Assembly (NCBI GenBank): GCA_028583405.1
Contig: CM053246.1
Coordinates: 27,026,557-27,090,556, forward strand
Direction of reading: 5' to 3'
DNA from: Pogonophryne albipinna
Taxonomy: Eukaryota > Chordata > Actinopteri > Perciformes > Artedidraconidae
Length of the DNA stretch: 64,000 nt
Made by a program: the position numbers and the translations under genes. How positions within the stretch are numbered: position 1 is the first letter of the stretch; the number at the start of each line of letters is the position of its first letter. The notes beneath the pieces are model-generated. The model saw only the letters and a list, made by a program, of their open reading frames with translations, searched no databases and was not told where the DNA came from. Of this stretch, positions 1 through 12,476 are shown piece by piece.

Positions 1-2276
1 GTACCAGACGTGGTCATCAATGAATTGTAAGAGCAGCATTAGCTGTGGATTGACTAATTCACTAAAAGCTGTATTTATATTTTTTGTTTTTGTTTGGGGT
101 ATATATTTAAGCATTTTGTATTCGTACACAGAAGGTAGATATTACCGTTGATATTTACTGGCTTTTGTCTTTTCCTGTCCTGCAGTATGGAGAAGAATTC
201 AGCTCCATTCGTGCCCTACAGTTATCTGTATTCGAATGGCTTCGTGTTGGATTCACATCCGATCAGAGTGATCAGCTCCTGCAGACTCGACATCTACACG
301 TTTCCATTTGACGTCCAGAACTGCAGTTTAAGCTTCAACTCTTATTTACACCGTAGTAAGTAGAAGATATTTAGGCCTAGTTATTATTGACATCATATAC
401 AGTATGTATAAGGTCTCACAAAAGCATTGACTCAATCATTTTTTCCGCTCAGAGGCTGTTCTGCAGATGGACATCTTTACCTCTGTAGAGGATATTTTAA
501 ACCAATCAAAAAAAGTGATGACAACCATGGGTGAGTGGGAACTCATTGGTCTCACAGTGCAGACGATCACTCTACCAGCTGGGGATGACGAATTGTACCA
601 AGAGATTCGCTTCTTTGTAAGAACATACTGTTGACTTTCACCTTATTGTAATGCTTTATCTTATTTACACAGCATGAAAGCTAAGAGTAAGATGTAATAG
701 TTGAAAAGTCTAGACTATTTTAGTCACCAAATACCTTATGATATATACAAATAATGTTAAGCTTAAGGGTAAAAAAATGATGAAACATGAATGCACCACA
801 GCATATGGATGTATGCATGTACCATTATCATACACAGTAATATGAACTTAAACCAAACCATTATACTGTATCCAAATGCTACAAATGTGAGTTTTATCCT
901 ATTTTTATTCTGTTAAAATGTAGAAAACTTTAACTGAGATTTAATGTCATAATTGAATTTAGCAGTTGATTACAGCTGTACTGTTATATAACTTGAGAAA
1001 TGTGGTATACACTGCTACAGGTGACAGTGAGGCGCCGGGCCACCCTCTATGTGGTGAATCTGCTGATCCCCAGCTGCTTCCTCATCACAGTGGACCTCTT
1101 CAGCTTCCTGCTGCCCCCCCAGACTGTGGACCGTTCCATGTTCAAGATGACCCTCATCCTGGGATACACTGTCTTCCTGCTCATCATGAACGACCTGTTG
1201 CCCACCACTGGAAACACTATTCCTCTCATAAGTCAGTTGTCAATATGTTCTACTTGTGCAAGAACACACAATTCAAAAACGAGTTAATTATTACAGTATT
1301 ATGGTAACTGAGTAAAGGTAATGCTCCCCAGTCCATGTTTAGGTTTTTGCAAGTAGGATCTTTTGGTTCTTTGTTTGTTTTTTGTTTTTTTAATTTTCGT
1401 CATTATCATATTTTACTGTAAAAGCTCTGAAAAACAACTGTACACTAGCACCAAACAGCTGCAGTTAGCAACTGGTTAGTGAACATAGTGGAGCAAGTAG
1501 AAGCCAGAACCAAATTGTTCCATTGGGTGTAAGTGGAGATCAAATGAGTAAACAGCAACTGTTCACTGGCACATGTGCACGTTTTAGAGACATAAAAGGT
1601 GATTAAACATCATGTCAATGGCCTTAATCTTGCATTTTCCTGCCTGGACTTAACTTGGATTTTATTATAAATATCCCAGATGTGTTCCTGGGGCTGTGTC
1701 TGGCTCTTATGATGAGTAGTCTAATGGAGACTATCATCATCACCAACCTGCTGTGTGGCTCCGCTCACTACTCTCCAGTCCCTCGCTGGCTCCGAGTCTT
1801 GGTTCTTCAAATCCTGGGTCGCCTGGTTAGGCTTCCTCCAAAGCCCAGAGATCTAGAGGACACAGTCATCCAGAATCCTGCCACACAAGGTAGAATTTAA
1901 AAGGTGTAAGGTGAAACATTTCTTGAAGTCAGCATGCAGAAAAACACATATAAATAATCACAGTTTCCATCACCTCATCTCCTCTGCAACAGAAGTGAAA
2001 GTCTTCTCTGTGGTGGCAGCGGACAGCGAGGCTCCAAAACAGAAGGGACAGCTGAATAACGACAAGGCCCTTCAGGAGCTGAGGAGCCTGGGTAAGGACC
2101 TCCAGGCCATCCGCCTCCAGGTGCAGCAGCAGCAGCAGCAGCAGCAGGGAGGAAGCCAGACCTCGCAGGAGTGGATCCAGGTGGGATCCATCATAGACCG
2201 CCTGCTGTTCGGCCTCTACATCCTCTTCATATCAGTCAGCTTCGTTACCATGATCATAATCTGGGTGAAATCATGA
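1..2276 (+). CDS. 5-HT3-like Cys-loop receptor subunit, gene 1 (5' truncated by window)
   Basis: This is a ligand-gated cation-channel subunit of the plasma membrane, in the 5-HT3 (HTR3) family. Exons are 1-26, 186-355, 453-616, 1021-1231, 1680-1889 and 1993-2276, each bounded by GT/AG in phase. They join to 354 residues plus a stop; the signal peptide and first exons lie left of the window. Visible parts are loop A (PDVVINEF), a 13-residue Cys-loop ([15 protein letters not shown]), the GEWEL strand, M1 and M2 (exon 1021-1231, with [20 protein letters not shown]), M3 (exon 1680-1889), and a last exon with the cytoplasmic MA helix, eight glutamines encoded by pure CAG (2124-2147) and M4 ending at IIIWVKS. 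The acidic residue at M2 position -1' (VDR) and the Asp after M2 (NDLLP) fit a cation pore. Loop B has no tryptophan. The sequence seems closer to mammalian HTR3C/D/E than to HTR3A, but this was not tested. Confidence 0.9.
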
Positions 2277-2700
2277 AACATATTCTGAGTTCGCTTTTTT
2301 CATATTTTGGGGGATTCTGAACTATTATTTGTTATCATGCTTTGTTGGTCGATAAAAAACATGATTTCTGTTATTCCTTGTCAGTTTGTACTTCGAAGAG
2401 CTTTTGAAATAAGCTTTTTACATTTTGTACCCCTTTTAAAATACATTTGAATGTTTTGTCATGTATTTTCTTTTGTTGAAAATGGTCTTGCCTCTGAAAC
2501 AAATATCCGAGAGTTTCTGAAACTCCTGTTGACTCTTCTCTTTCAACAATGATTTGCATACACGTACAAACTATTGGACTTACAGTAAAGACTCTAACCT
2601 CAAGGTATCTTCCAAACTTAACATGTGTCTCAAAGGTTCTTGGCTTCATTGAAAACATGTATCTCAACAGCAATAAAGGAGCGGCCATGGTCTTTCACCT
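2277..2700 (+). other. 3' UTR of receptor gene 1
   Basis: This AT-rich tract follows the stop codon. It ends near an AATAAA hexamer at 2672-2677 with GT-rich sequence just after it, the usual arrangement for cleavage and polyadenylation. The end is inferred. Confidence 0.5.
2672..2677 (+). promoter_or_regulatory. polyadenylation signal AATAAA, receptor gene 1
   Basis: The hexamer lies about 400 nt after the stop codon, and the sequence around 2700-2720 is rich in G and T, fitting a downstream element. Confidence 0.5.
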
Positions 2701-3010
2701 TGTGTGTGTCCTTTTTTGTTTGCTTCTTATATTCAGATAAATGACTGAATATGAGTGATGAGCTAGAGTTTCAAAACAGATGATTGGAATATATCCACAC
2801 AATCTCACCAATGTCATACATCCCACAACACATACCTGATTAACATGGTAATGCAATGTAAAGAAAACAAGCATGTTATACTTTCATAAGGAAAAACTGT
2901 GAGTTGAGTTAAGCCAATCAGAAGAAAGGTACACAATTTGTTTACCGTTGACATTTGGCTTTAAGTTGATGGGACACCGACGTGTTGGCAGATGTAAAGA
3001 TGTTTATTTA

Positions 3011-4477
3011 GTGGGAATGCTGTTAACAGCATTCCCACAAATTTTTATTATTCCGCCGGTATTTTGGCCCTCTTCTCCTCCCGCATTGAACATCGCAGAA
3101 ACTCCGTTCAAACATCAAAACGTTCAGCTCGGTCGGGAATCGATGGCTATTAGTTTTCTCATTCATAACTTTTCATAATTCCAGAGATACATCCCATAAT
3201 ACATCACATTTTTAACATTGAAGTCAATGGAGGAAATCTTCAACTTCAACACATTTTCATGCGACTTCAACTGCTAACTGTTCATTCATACTTTCACTCA
3301 GAAACCTCATTCCAACTTTCAAATGTTAGAAATCTTTCTGACATTATTCGTGTAAAACAACTTTTAAATCTGATTCTTACTTTTAGAGATATTAACATTT
3401 GTTCAGACCTTGTTTTAGAGGTTTTCTTCACATTTTAACATTAACTAGAGTGCGTGATGTCACACCTAGAGGGTAAGAAATCTTGAAATGTGACTTAAAC
3501 TGCCATAATTCCCAAACCCTACATTCCTGGGACATAATTTTTCATGATAAACGTAGGAAAACATCTCGTAGCTTGAAAAATGACAAATAATTAAGCAAAA
3601 ATAATTCAACAAAATGCCTCTTGAGGGCATGAAGTGACAAAAACGTTCAACATTCCTCCATTGAAGCCCATTGTAATTTCAGGCAGATATTTCCTCACAG
3701 TAGCAGCCGCACACCTTTAGTTAAACTGCCAAAAAGGCCACATTATTAACCCGAAACTACACAAAAATTACACTTCAGATACTCAACTTCCTTGACATGC
3801 TTCACGTTTTGAAATTTCACAGATATCTGTTACGGTTCTTCCACAAAACATTCACATGTAAGAGGTTTATCTCTCATTCAGAACAATGGAAACCTGTGAT
3901 CTCTACAGAGCTCGTTAGCTCAACTATAAACACCTGTGTAATGGAACACGATGATGTCATCACTCCAACTGACATGCAGCAGACTTCAACAGTCCAGCTG
4001 TGAAGACATCTTCGGGACAGTTTTGAGATTTCTTCAAATGCCGTTGCCATGGCAACACAATGCTCGCCTTGAAACACGGTTTTCTCATAACTTCAGTGAA
4101 AATACTCCAAACAGCCCAGAACTTCACAGGTTTGATAACGATGCAGCCATCAATGCATCGGAGCAGTATGGGGTGTCATGAAATGCCGTTGCCATGGCGA
4201 CAGATCATTAGTTCAGAAGTTTGCGGTTCAAGTATTCTGCTGCTTTTTCAAGCCTTTTTACTTGCTTTTCTTCTCTCATCACACATTCAAGCCCCCAGTG
4301 TTCATGTATCATTTCAATCTAAATTCTTCACTTTCTTCTTACACATTTAATTTCAATCTAAATTCTTCACTTTCTTCTTACACATTTCATTTTAATCTAA
4401 ATTCTTCACTTTCTTCTTACACATTACATTTCAGCATAGCAGTTTAGCGTCAGCTTTTCAGCATAAAGCATTCCCAC
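3011..4477. mobile_element. non-autonomous DNA transposon with palindromic left end, TA-flanked
   Basis: The element is bounded by an 11-bp inverted repeat, GTGGGAATGCT at 3011-3021 and AGCATTCCCAC at 4467-4477, each flanked by TA. This fits a TA target duplication as in Tc1/mariner-type elements. The left end continues into a perfect 28-bp palindrome (3011-3038). No transposase frame is visible. It holds a threefold 39-bp repeat (4311-4427) and a duplicated motif built on GCCGTTGCCATGGC near 4040 and 4185. The family name is unknown to me. Confidence 0.7.
4311..4427. repeat. three tandem 39-bp units
   Basis: Units start at 4311, 4350 and 4389 and share the core AATCTAAATTCTTCACTTTC with few changes. 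They sit at the right side of the TA-flanked transposon and are pyrimidine-rich on the plus strand. Confidence 0.85.
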
Positions 4478-4479
4478 TA

Positions 4480-5057
4480 GCAATTTCTTCAGGAATTGCA
4501 TTCTCTAGTTTTCATCTGTTTTTCACTACTTCACAGTAAGAAAGAAAGTATAGGATCTTATAATAGTCTGTAGCCTACTTAATCAGTAAAATAAAAAAGA
4601 AAGAGGATCTGTTTAAAGCTTGATTTAACTTCCATTGATAACAAACTTTAAAGTTCAAGATGTTGGGAAGAAAATACAAGAGAAAACAAAATAAAATGGA
4701 TCAATATTAAGTGTGTAGATGTCATAAAGCATTTTGTTAAATAATTCATGAATAGTTTCTACCCTAATCCTGTAGTAGAGCTACGAAGGCGGACTAACCT
4801 TTGAGAGAACACATATACAATATATTTATATATGATATATATTTATTTGGACTGTCTTGTGAATTTAGATTCCTTCTTTCTCTTTTTGAACTCAGGTTTG
4901 GTTAGAGCCGGAGAATGATAACACGTCCACCTCGGTAGAGTGGCTACTCGCATCATGGTTTGGTTTCGTCAATTTCCATACCCTTCAAAATCACGTCGAA
5001 TGAAGTACAAACGACTCAGCAGTAAACTATTCGGCGGTCCTCTATGTATCAACGTAG
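4480..5057. other. intergenic, no gene seen
   Basis: AT-rich sequence between the transposon and the tRNA gene. No coding signal, RNA gene or clear repeat was recognised. Confidence 0.6.
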
Positions 5058-5129
5058 TCCCTGGTGGTCTAGTGGTTAGGATTCGGCGTTCTCACCGCCG
5101 CGGCCCGGGTTCGATTCCCGGTCAGGGAA
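5058..5129 (+). tRNA. tRNA-Glu (anticodon CTC)
   Basis: This 72-nt cloverleaf has an acceptor stem starting TCCCTGG and closing with CAGGGA plus discriminator A, and a D arm with the A-box-like TGGTCTAGTGGTTAGGA. The anticodon stem CGGCG/CGCCG encloses loop TTCTCAC with anticodon CTC, and the T arm is GGTTCGATTCC. It matches the conserved vertebrate tRNA-Glu(CTC) apart from T for C at the first loop base. There is no intron. A TTTT stretch a few bases downstream (about 5134) would terminate RNA polymerase III. The gene stands alone between two receptor genes and looks functional, not like a SINE head, because no SINE tail follows. Confidence 0.95.
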
Positions 5130-5918
5130 CTGCTGTTTTGGGGCGGCTGAAATCTCAGGCTACGGGTCATATGAAAACCGCACGGTCACCGTTTCAAACC
5201 CTGCAATTTCGAAAATGAATAATTAGCATAAACGAATTGAAATAAATGTGTTCCTCCACTCAACATTATATATAGACAAGTGTAAAACCTTAATTAAGCA
5301 CCTGGCAGCCTACGACTTGAGACTGGAACGGATTGTAACTCTCATAGGTGGAGGTGTTGAAAAATAAAATGGTTCAATGCTCACTGGAGGTGTGGAACAA
5401 CACGTCTTATGTTATTCAGAGTGTTTATGATCCATCTGCACATACTGTAATTCACTGTTATTTTCTAATAAGGTTGGTCCATTAAGACTGACTGTCCTCA
5501 GAAGGATAGCGAAATCAGTATGTGCTTGAGTCTGCAATATATTATATATAAGTTAGTAAAAGAAAATATGTCCACAATCTCCACAACACAAAAGTTATAT
5601 TTTGTTTGGTATATCTTTGATATTGTACTTCTGTTTTTATTACTCATGTTATGGGGACAAAACTGATGACATTACGAGAACTCAGTAAGCATTTGGGTAC
5701 AAAAGGGTTGTCCAAAAGTTAAGGGCCTAACTTAGTAAGGCATGTAGTGGGTGTCGTTAACAGTTAGTCTCAAGGGAATTATTGTTAGTCATTTCAATGT
5801 CCTGCTAGGTGCCAAAAAACAAGTGTGTGTGCATTTGAACAGCCTATAGGAGCTCTTAGCTTACCCCTGGTCAGATTGTTGGTTGTGGAGGATATTTAGT
5901 TCATCAAAAACTTTGAGC
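5130..5918. other. intergenic / 5' flank of receptor gene 2
   Basis: No coding or RNA feature is seen. The last 100-200 bases probably hold the promoter and 5' UTR of the next receptor gene. No clear TATA box was identified. Confidence 0.5.
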
Positions 5919-8900
5919 ATGAATCCATCTCTGAAGAGAATCGGCATAATCTCAGCTTCACTCTTCATTGCAGGTAATGATACCTATTTACTACTTTATT
6001 GTTCATGATGAGTGACGCATGTTTAGCTCTGCAACAGAAAACATTCTTTCTAGTTCATCCTGCATGTTTCAAGTCTAAATGATCCTACAATGCAATGATA
6101 TAGATGTCATATTTTATGTTTTGTCCAAGTAAATTATAATTGCTTGGATATGAGAATGTACAAATGGAGAAAAACACTTATCTATCATTCATCTATCCAC
6201 TTTATTTACCATTTGTAATCATTCAGAGTAATATATTCATTACAAAAAATTATTTTGAGTCATTAAGCTATATTATACACATTTTAATATAAGAATGTCA
6301 TTGTGATGTATTTTGTCCTATAGTTTTACTCAAATTAATATTATAATATTCATATGAATATACAATTATGTTCAAACAAAGCTCGTTTTTTCAAGTCTAA
6401 AATGTTATTTTCATCTTATCTTATTTATGTTTGCAATAATATTATGTTGAGTAAACTATTTTTATAAACGGCCTCTCTCTGGTTAGTGTCTTTATGTTGT
6501 GGTAAACTGACCTGCAAAGAGGGACACAGCGGTCCGACCCATGAGTCCATGCTGGCTGTGTTTGACCTGAAGTCCTTCAGGCCAGCAGTGAACCTCAGCA
6601 ACCCCACCATAAGTAACATCTCCTTCACCCTGTATGCTGTGCTGGGGGTGGTGAGTTTGTCCGTGAGCGGATCAGAGAAATCCATCCATCCAATCTAAAT
6701 CCAGATTAAAGAAGCTCTTAGAGAACCTTCATTATTGTAGAGAGAGGGGACTTAATCTAAGAAGATTGCTGTAATAATATTGTCTATATTTTTGCAGAGA
6801 TCTATCTCTGCAATTGATAATACATTTTGATAATATCAAAATCATGTGAATTGCTGTAAATCATTGCATTAGGACTTCACATGAACTAATGATTATTACA
6901 TTTCAGAATGAGAAAACCCAAATACTCACTACCTTCTTGTGGCTGAGACAGGTATGTAGCATGGAAAGACATAATACACTGTCAAAAATGAAATGTAATC
7001 TGATATACCATGTGCCTGTAACAACAGAAGGATCACATACAGACATTATGAAATGTCAAGGCAAAAAAAACTTTTCTAATTCATTTTATTTCGCTGCAGT
7101 ACTGGAGACATGAGTTTCTGGTTTGGGACCCTGATGAGTGTGACGGCGTCACCAAGATTTCTCTCCCCGCAGCGCAGCTCTGGTCTCCAGACATCATTGT
7201 TTATGAGTTGTAAGTTAACCAGCTGTACATAGTTTTTTAAGTATGGTTCCTTCAGGGTTTTGTCACAAACTGTATGGCTCATAATGAACTTCAACATTTC
7301 TGAACTACATCCTAGGAAAAAGAAAAAATGATGATAAAAATATTATTATGTTGCTTTTTACGGCAAACAATCTCTGCAATTTTTTTATTAAGGGTGGTGA
7401 TAAAAAAGCCGAAATAAACTAGGAGGTTATACTGGTTATAGTTGTGGGTACAAGGCCAAGGAAACATCATTTTGACACAGTCTGTACAGTCAGCATGTAT
7501 AGTGTTTGCTTTTGGTGTTGTGCACTTGGAACAGACTGGAGATCATAGGTTTCCAATGGAAAAAGTCAGATCTGTAAATATTATTGTAATTATAGCCCAC
7601 TATTCAGCTGCAACCAAGAGACAGATCTTGACGGGAAAATACCCCGCTTCCTGCCTGGACCAGAGTTTCTTGCACATCTTGAAGCTGCCAAAGACCTTCA
7701 GGTCCCATCTGAAATAGGGCCAGAAACAAGCCTGCTCACTGACAATCAGGTGATACTAAAATGAAAACTGCTCTGTCGTGATCTTGTGCACCAGTTGCAT
7801 CATTGCTCCCTTGTGTGGCAGCACGTACATCAGGCTCATCCCAAAGGCTATGGGTGGGAAAATGCCCACGGGGGGACGAATTGCTCATCTTTAATATGAT
7901 ACCATAGTCATCGGAGACATTTTCCATAAATGCAAATAGGTCTACTATTGGTCAAAAGGTTGCCACAGGTTGGGGTCCTCCTCTGTGTTGAAAAAACATA
8001 CCACCTTGTGACGGTTCAGGGTATAGATATGCAGGACCGACCATATTGTTCACAGTTTTTTCAGAACTAGAAAGTAGGGGGAAGGAGGTGGATTAGTGGA
8101 TCCTGCTCAGGCAAGTGTGGGATATGGCCATCTAATTTTGTTGTTAGTGTGATTATTTATCTATTGAAAACATATCTGACAAGACAGCTTGCAAAGCTGA
8201 GCGAGCAGAGAAGTGGAATGAACTGTGAAAGTGTTTTGTTTGTGATTTTGTTTCCTTAAGAAATTATACCTTTGTCCTTTTACTTCAACCTGTGTCTTTT
8301 ATCCCTTCCAGTGTGGATGACGATGTTTCCCAAGCGTGTCCTTACGTCTACGTCAACCACACCGGTCACATCCGCTGGGACAGGATGCTTCGGCTCGTCT
8401 CATCCTGCAACCTGGAGATCTTCAGTTTTCCTTTTGATGTGCAGAATTGCTCATTTACATTTGGCTCCTACATGCACACTAGTAAGAAAAAACGTTCTAA
8501 AATGTACACAATCACAAACTCATCTGGTCTTTTTGTTAATTTAATATATTCTTTCCAAAAAGTGTGAATCACGGCAACCACGAGGCGTCATTGAACATAC
8601 GGTCCTAAATGAGCACATACAATATTAGGCACATAGGTCAAGTAGTTTGCAAGAGTAACTTATAAATGATTTATATAGATTAACTTGGATTGTGCTATAT
8701 TTGACTAGTTTTCCCTCTCTCATTGTTTATTTTCTTTCACAGTAAGGGATGTGAGGTTGGGTCCAGCTCTGACCTTTGAGGAAATGTCTGGAAATTCAAA
8801 GCGCTACCTGGAAGCCAGCGGAGAGTGGGAGCTAGTAGACATCCTGGGAGAGACATCCATCCTCAAGTTTGGGATCGACCAGTGGGACATCATTACCATC

Positions 8901-11165
8901 TGGGTGAGTGCAGTCATAAAGAGTGGAACACAATGATAGTAAGGTTGTACAGGATTAAAGCAGCACAAGAGGCGATCAGGAGGTACAAATATGTAGATAA
9001 AAAATAACCCCAAACCTCCAAACACCAAGCAACAAACACCACACATGCTCAATATCAGTAGAGAAGGACAATGAGAGAATATATACCTATAAGTCAATGC
9101 TGTGTTTACAACTTGATTGGGCTGCCCCTGAGTGGCCAAATCCGTTATTGCAGGTTTAACACATAATTAAAAAAGCAAAAATAAAACTGTTACTCAAGAA
9201 TAACGTACACATATTGTCATTATAACATGTTCCTTCCGAATGCATATTTTCCTAAGATAAGTCAGTTTCATTATATGTTATGACAGATAACGTACCATGT
9301 TTTGGAAAAAAATGTTGTTGATGTCCAACACATGTAAAGGTGATTCTTTAAACTGCGCCTTGTTTACTAGGTGGTCATAAAGCGGCGGCCGGTCCTCTAC
9401 GTGGTCAACCTGCTGATCCCCAGCTCCTTCCTCATGCTCATCGACATCATGTCCTTCTACCTGCCCCCGCACAGTGTGGATCGCGCCTCCTTCAAGATGA
9501 CCCTCATCCTGGGCTACACCGTCTTCCTGCTCATCATGAACGACCTGCTGCCCAGCACAGCCAACGGCACGCCCATCATAGGTCAGAGGTTGTGATGTAA
9601 CCTGAGCATTCTCATAGCCTGGGTTATTGGTTTACCATCACCAACATCATGATAATGAAGTAGCTGATTCCAACCACCACCTATCTATTTTCTTAAATGG
9701 TTTCAATACGTTTATGTAATTTGCCCCTAAGTGGCAAAAGTCAATCAATGCAGTTTTGAGTTTCCCCCCCTTGCTTTTTTCAAAACTACACAGCTGTCTT
9801 GTTGAGTGTTTATCAGATAATTAACACAGAGATATAAACTGAAAGGAATTGAAATGTAAGTATTGGATCTAGCAGAGTTTCTGAGTTTTAACATATTTTT
9901 ATATTTTATCATAACAGTCATTACATATTTTATGAAATGTAATATAATTGTATATTTTTTACATTTCCTAAATTCTGCTTTCGAGATGATGTTGAGAGTT
10001 AAAAACATACAGTGTAATGGGGTTGATTGAAGCTTTTTCAGTGGCCATTGGCAACGGGTCCCTTGCCTAATATAAGAGGGATACTTTCTAAAATAAATCA
10101 CTGTACAAAGTAACTGTACTGATGGACAGATACATTTTTGCTGCCTTCTGCTACTGAGGAAATACATTTTGTGTATGTGACATATTTAATATGCATCCTT
10201 TGATCTCTCAATCTCTCCTTTAATCTAGGTATCTATTTCTCGGTGTGTCTGGCCCTCATGGTTATCAGTCTACTGGAGACGGTCATCATTACCAATGTCC
10301 TCCACCACAGCTCCATGAAATCTAAAGAAGTCCCAAACTGGGTGAGAGTGGTTGTCCTCAAACACATAGCCAACCTTATCTGCTACAAATGGCCAGAGGA
10401 CGTCCAGCCGCCCTCTGAACCACAGGAAGACAAACCTCAAAGTTCAAATAGCAACTCGGAGTCATGGAACATCCAACCAGCCATCCAGACACCTGCCACG
10501 CACCCAAACACCAACGAAGGTAATCAAACTCTGTCCATTACAAATACTACTTCGCTGTTACTATTGCCAACTGGCCTGACCAATAAGAAATACAAGCTGT
10601 AATCTATGAAAAACAATTAATCGATTTATGTCAGTCAACGAAATATAACTATAATTACACAATTTAGCTTCTTCTGTGATTTAATTAGTCTCTTACATTG
10701 CTTTATGTTATTTGGTTAGTAAGTCAAATGTAATTTTATTCTCAACATAAGTTGTCTTTTGGGAGGTATTTTAAGTTGTAAGTTTGACATGGTAAGCAGC
10801 CTTTAATTCACCATTAGGTCAGATATGCTGATATTTCCTATTGTTCTAATTTAGTCATGCATGTGCTAAAGTTGTCAGTTTTAACAGTTACCGCTGGCAT
10901 TCACTGGATGTAGACCCAGATTCCTTCTATCACTGCTCTTCTGCCAGGTGCTGCTTCTATGCCTGAACTGAAACAGATCTGTCAATATCTGGGAGACCTT
11001 CGTGCCCATCTCATCTTGCTGCAGAAGGAGAATGAGCTGACGGACCAGTGGTGCCAAGTAGGATACGTCCTTGACTTTTTGCTCTTCCGCGTCTATCTGC
11101 TGCTCATTTCATGTTATGCAATGGTCATCATCTGCATGTGGTGTGTCTGGATCAGCCAGACCTAA
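5919..11165 (+). CDS. 5-HT3-like Cys-loop receptor subunit, gene 2 (complete)
   Basis: A predicted pentameric ligand-gated channel subunit of 474 residues. Exons are 5919-5973, 6487-6650, 6907-6951, 7100-7209, 8312-8481, 8743-8903, 9371-9581, 10229-10519 and 10948-11165. All sites are GT/AG and phases agree. The start opens a 19-residue signal peptide ([18 protein letters not shown]). Loop D is FLWLRQYW with Trp85 and Arg87 kept. Loop A is IIVYEF, with Tyr in place of the Asn of 5-HT3A. The Cys-loop is residues 157-171. M2 carries VDR before [12 protein letters not shown], so the acidic -1' ring is kept. MA helix and M4 are in the last exon, ending CVWISQT. The mature N-terminus has extra cysteines (SLCCGKLTC). 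Loop B has no Trp. Intron 4 (7210-8311) holds a decayed minus-strand coding remnant. Ligand is unknown. Confidence 0.92.
7600..8115 (-). pseudogene. decayed protein-coding remnant, family not recognised
   Basis: Inside intron 4 of receptor gene 2 the minus strand reads like coding sequence broken by several stops. Phrases such as [40 protein letters not shown] and [20 protein letters not shown] follow each other in one frame. The amino-acid mix looks protein-like rather than random. I could not name the family. A processed pseudogene or a transposon fragment are both possible. Confidence 0.35.
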
Positions 11166-11300
11166 GTGATCTATTCAGGGACGGTTCAAAGTGTGTCTAA
11201 GTAATCATTTCAAAAGCAATCTGTGTAACTAGATTTCAGAACAATATGTGATGTTTGTGTTTCACTTTGTGTCCTGAAGTTATTTTGAAAAAACTAAATA

Positions 11301-11306
11301 ATAAAT
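11301..11306 (+). promoter_or_regulatory. polyadenylation signal AATAAA, receptor gene 2
   Basis: The hexamer lies about 135 nt after the gene 2 stop codon, giving a short 3' UTR ending near 11325. Confidence 0.55.
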
Positions 11307-11329
11307 ACTTTGATCTTGAACATAAGTTG

Positions 11330-12476
11330 TTCATAAATCTAATCGGAGTCCCACAGGGTACAATTATCAGACCTCTAATATTCAACTTTTATGCTAAGTG
11401 AAACTATGAAAGAGTGCATGTTTGTTATATACGATAATATGACAACAATAAAAGGCTGCAAATAAATCAGTAGACCCAGTCTCTTTTCTTCCTAACAATG
11501 ATCTCATGGGATCAAACAGACTGCTTACAATGAGGTGACATTTTGACTTTTGATTTTTGTTTCCATATAAAGATAAGTTGTTGTCCTCAATAAATCTTAT
11601 TTTGCCTCAGCTTTTTATCTTGAACAAATCCTCAGCATTTGTAACATCCTCTAAGACATCTTTACACAGAACAGCTATGGAGTTGGTGGAAGAAATATAA
11701 TCGTTTTGACTAATTTTCTTATTTCAGCAGACATCTTTGTCTAAATACCTAAATGAAATGAACAATACATGCTTAAACATAATGTCCTCTCAATTTTTGA
11801 ATCTAGTTTTATGTGAATGTATGGGTTTAAACCATGGTAACTGTACACTGCCTAACAAAGCGTTATTGTTATTAAAAATGACTTCAGTTGCTTATATTTG
11901 GTTGTCACAAACCAAATCTACCACAGAAAACACCTACCAGGAATAAATGAAATGGAGTAGTAATTATTTGGTCATTCAGTCTGAGCATAGGGCTTTCCTC
12001 TAAAACGTATGGACCCAAACTTGAAAATAATAGCACTATAAGTCTTGAGCAAATTATGTCTATGGTTACATACAAAACCATTCAATAACGAATAAAAGCA
12101 TAGTTGTGTATACAGTGCTGTTTTTTTTGCCTTGGCTTCAGTTGAAAGGAAAACATATTGACATCTAATTAAAGTTCACAGGAAGATGATTTAAAAACCT
12201 GTTGTACAATCCAAACATTCATTATGCAAAAGCATCAGACAAATGGCTCCCTGAAACAACTAGGAGTACACTATAGGGCTTAGCCTACAGTAGCTCGTGC
12301 TGATGCATCAAATTCTACAGTCAATATTTGCCTCTGGAGGAGGAGACACACTTAATGGGATTACTCCTAAAAAAATATTGATCCATCATAAAGTCTTCAT
12401 TTGAAGGAGCACACTGATGACTTTTGTCTTGTAATGTGAGGCATTTCTCAAGATAACGGCTTAACCTTGACGGAAA
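11330..12476. other. intergenic between receptor genes 2 and 3
   Basis: AT-rich spacer. At 11341-11397 a short stretch translates to IGVPQGTIIRPLIFNFYAK, resembling the GVPQGSxLGPLLF block of LINE reverse transcriptases, so a tiny LINE scrap is likely. Nothing else was recognised. The final part should contain the gene 3 promoter. Confidence 0.45.

Noticed and set aside
966..1307. 113-codon frame over the pore exon of receptor gene 1
   Set aside because: Wrong frame of the M1-M2 exon. The frame with [17 protein letters not shown] is the real one. The same shadow occurs at 15339-15584.
4311..4427. possible CRISPR-like array
   Set aside because: Three contiguous 39-bp units with no spacers, inside a transposon of a vertebrate genome.
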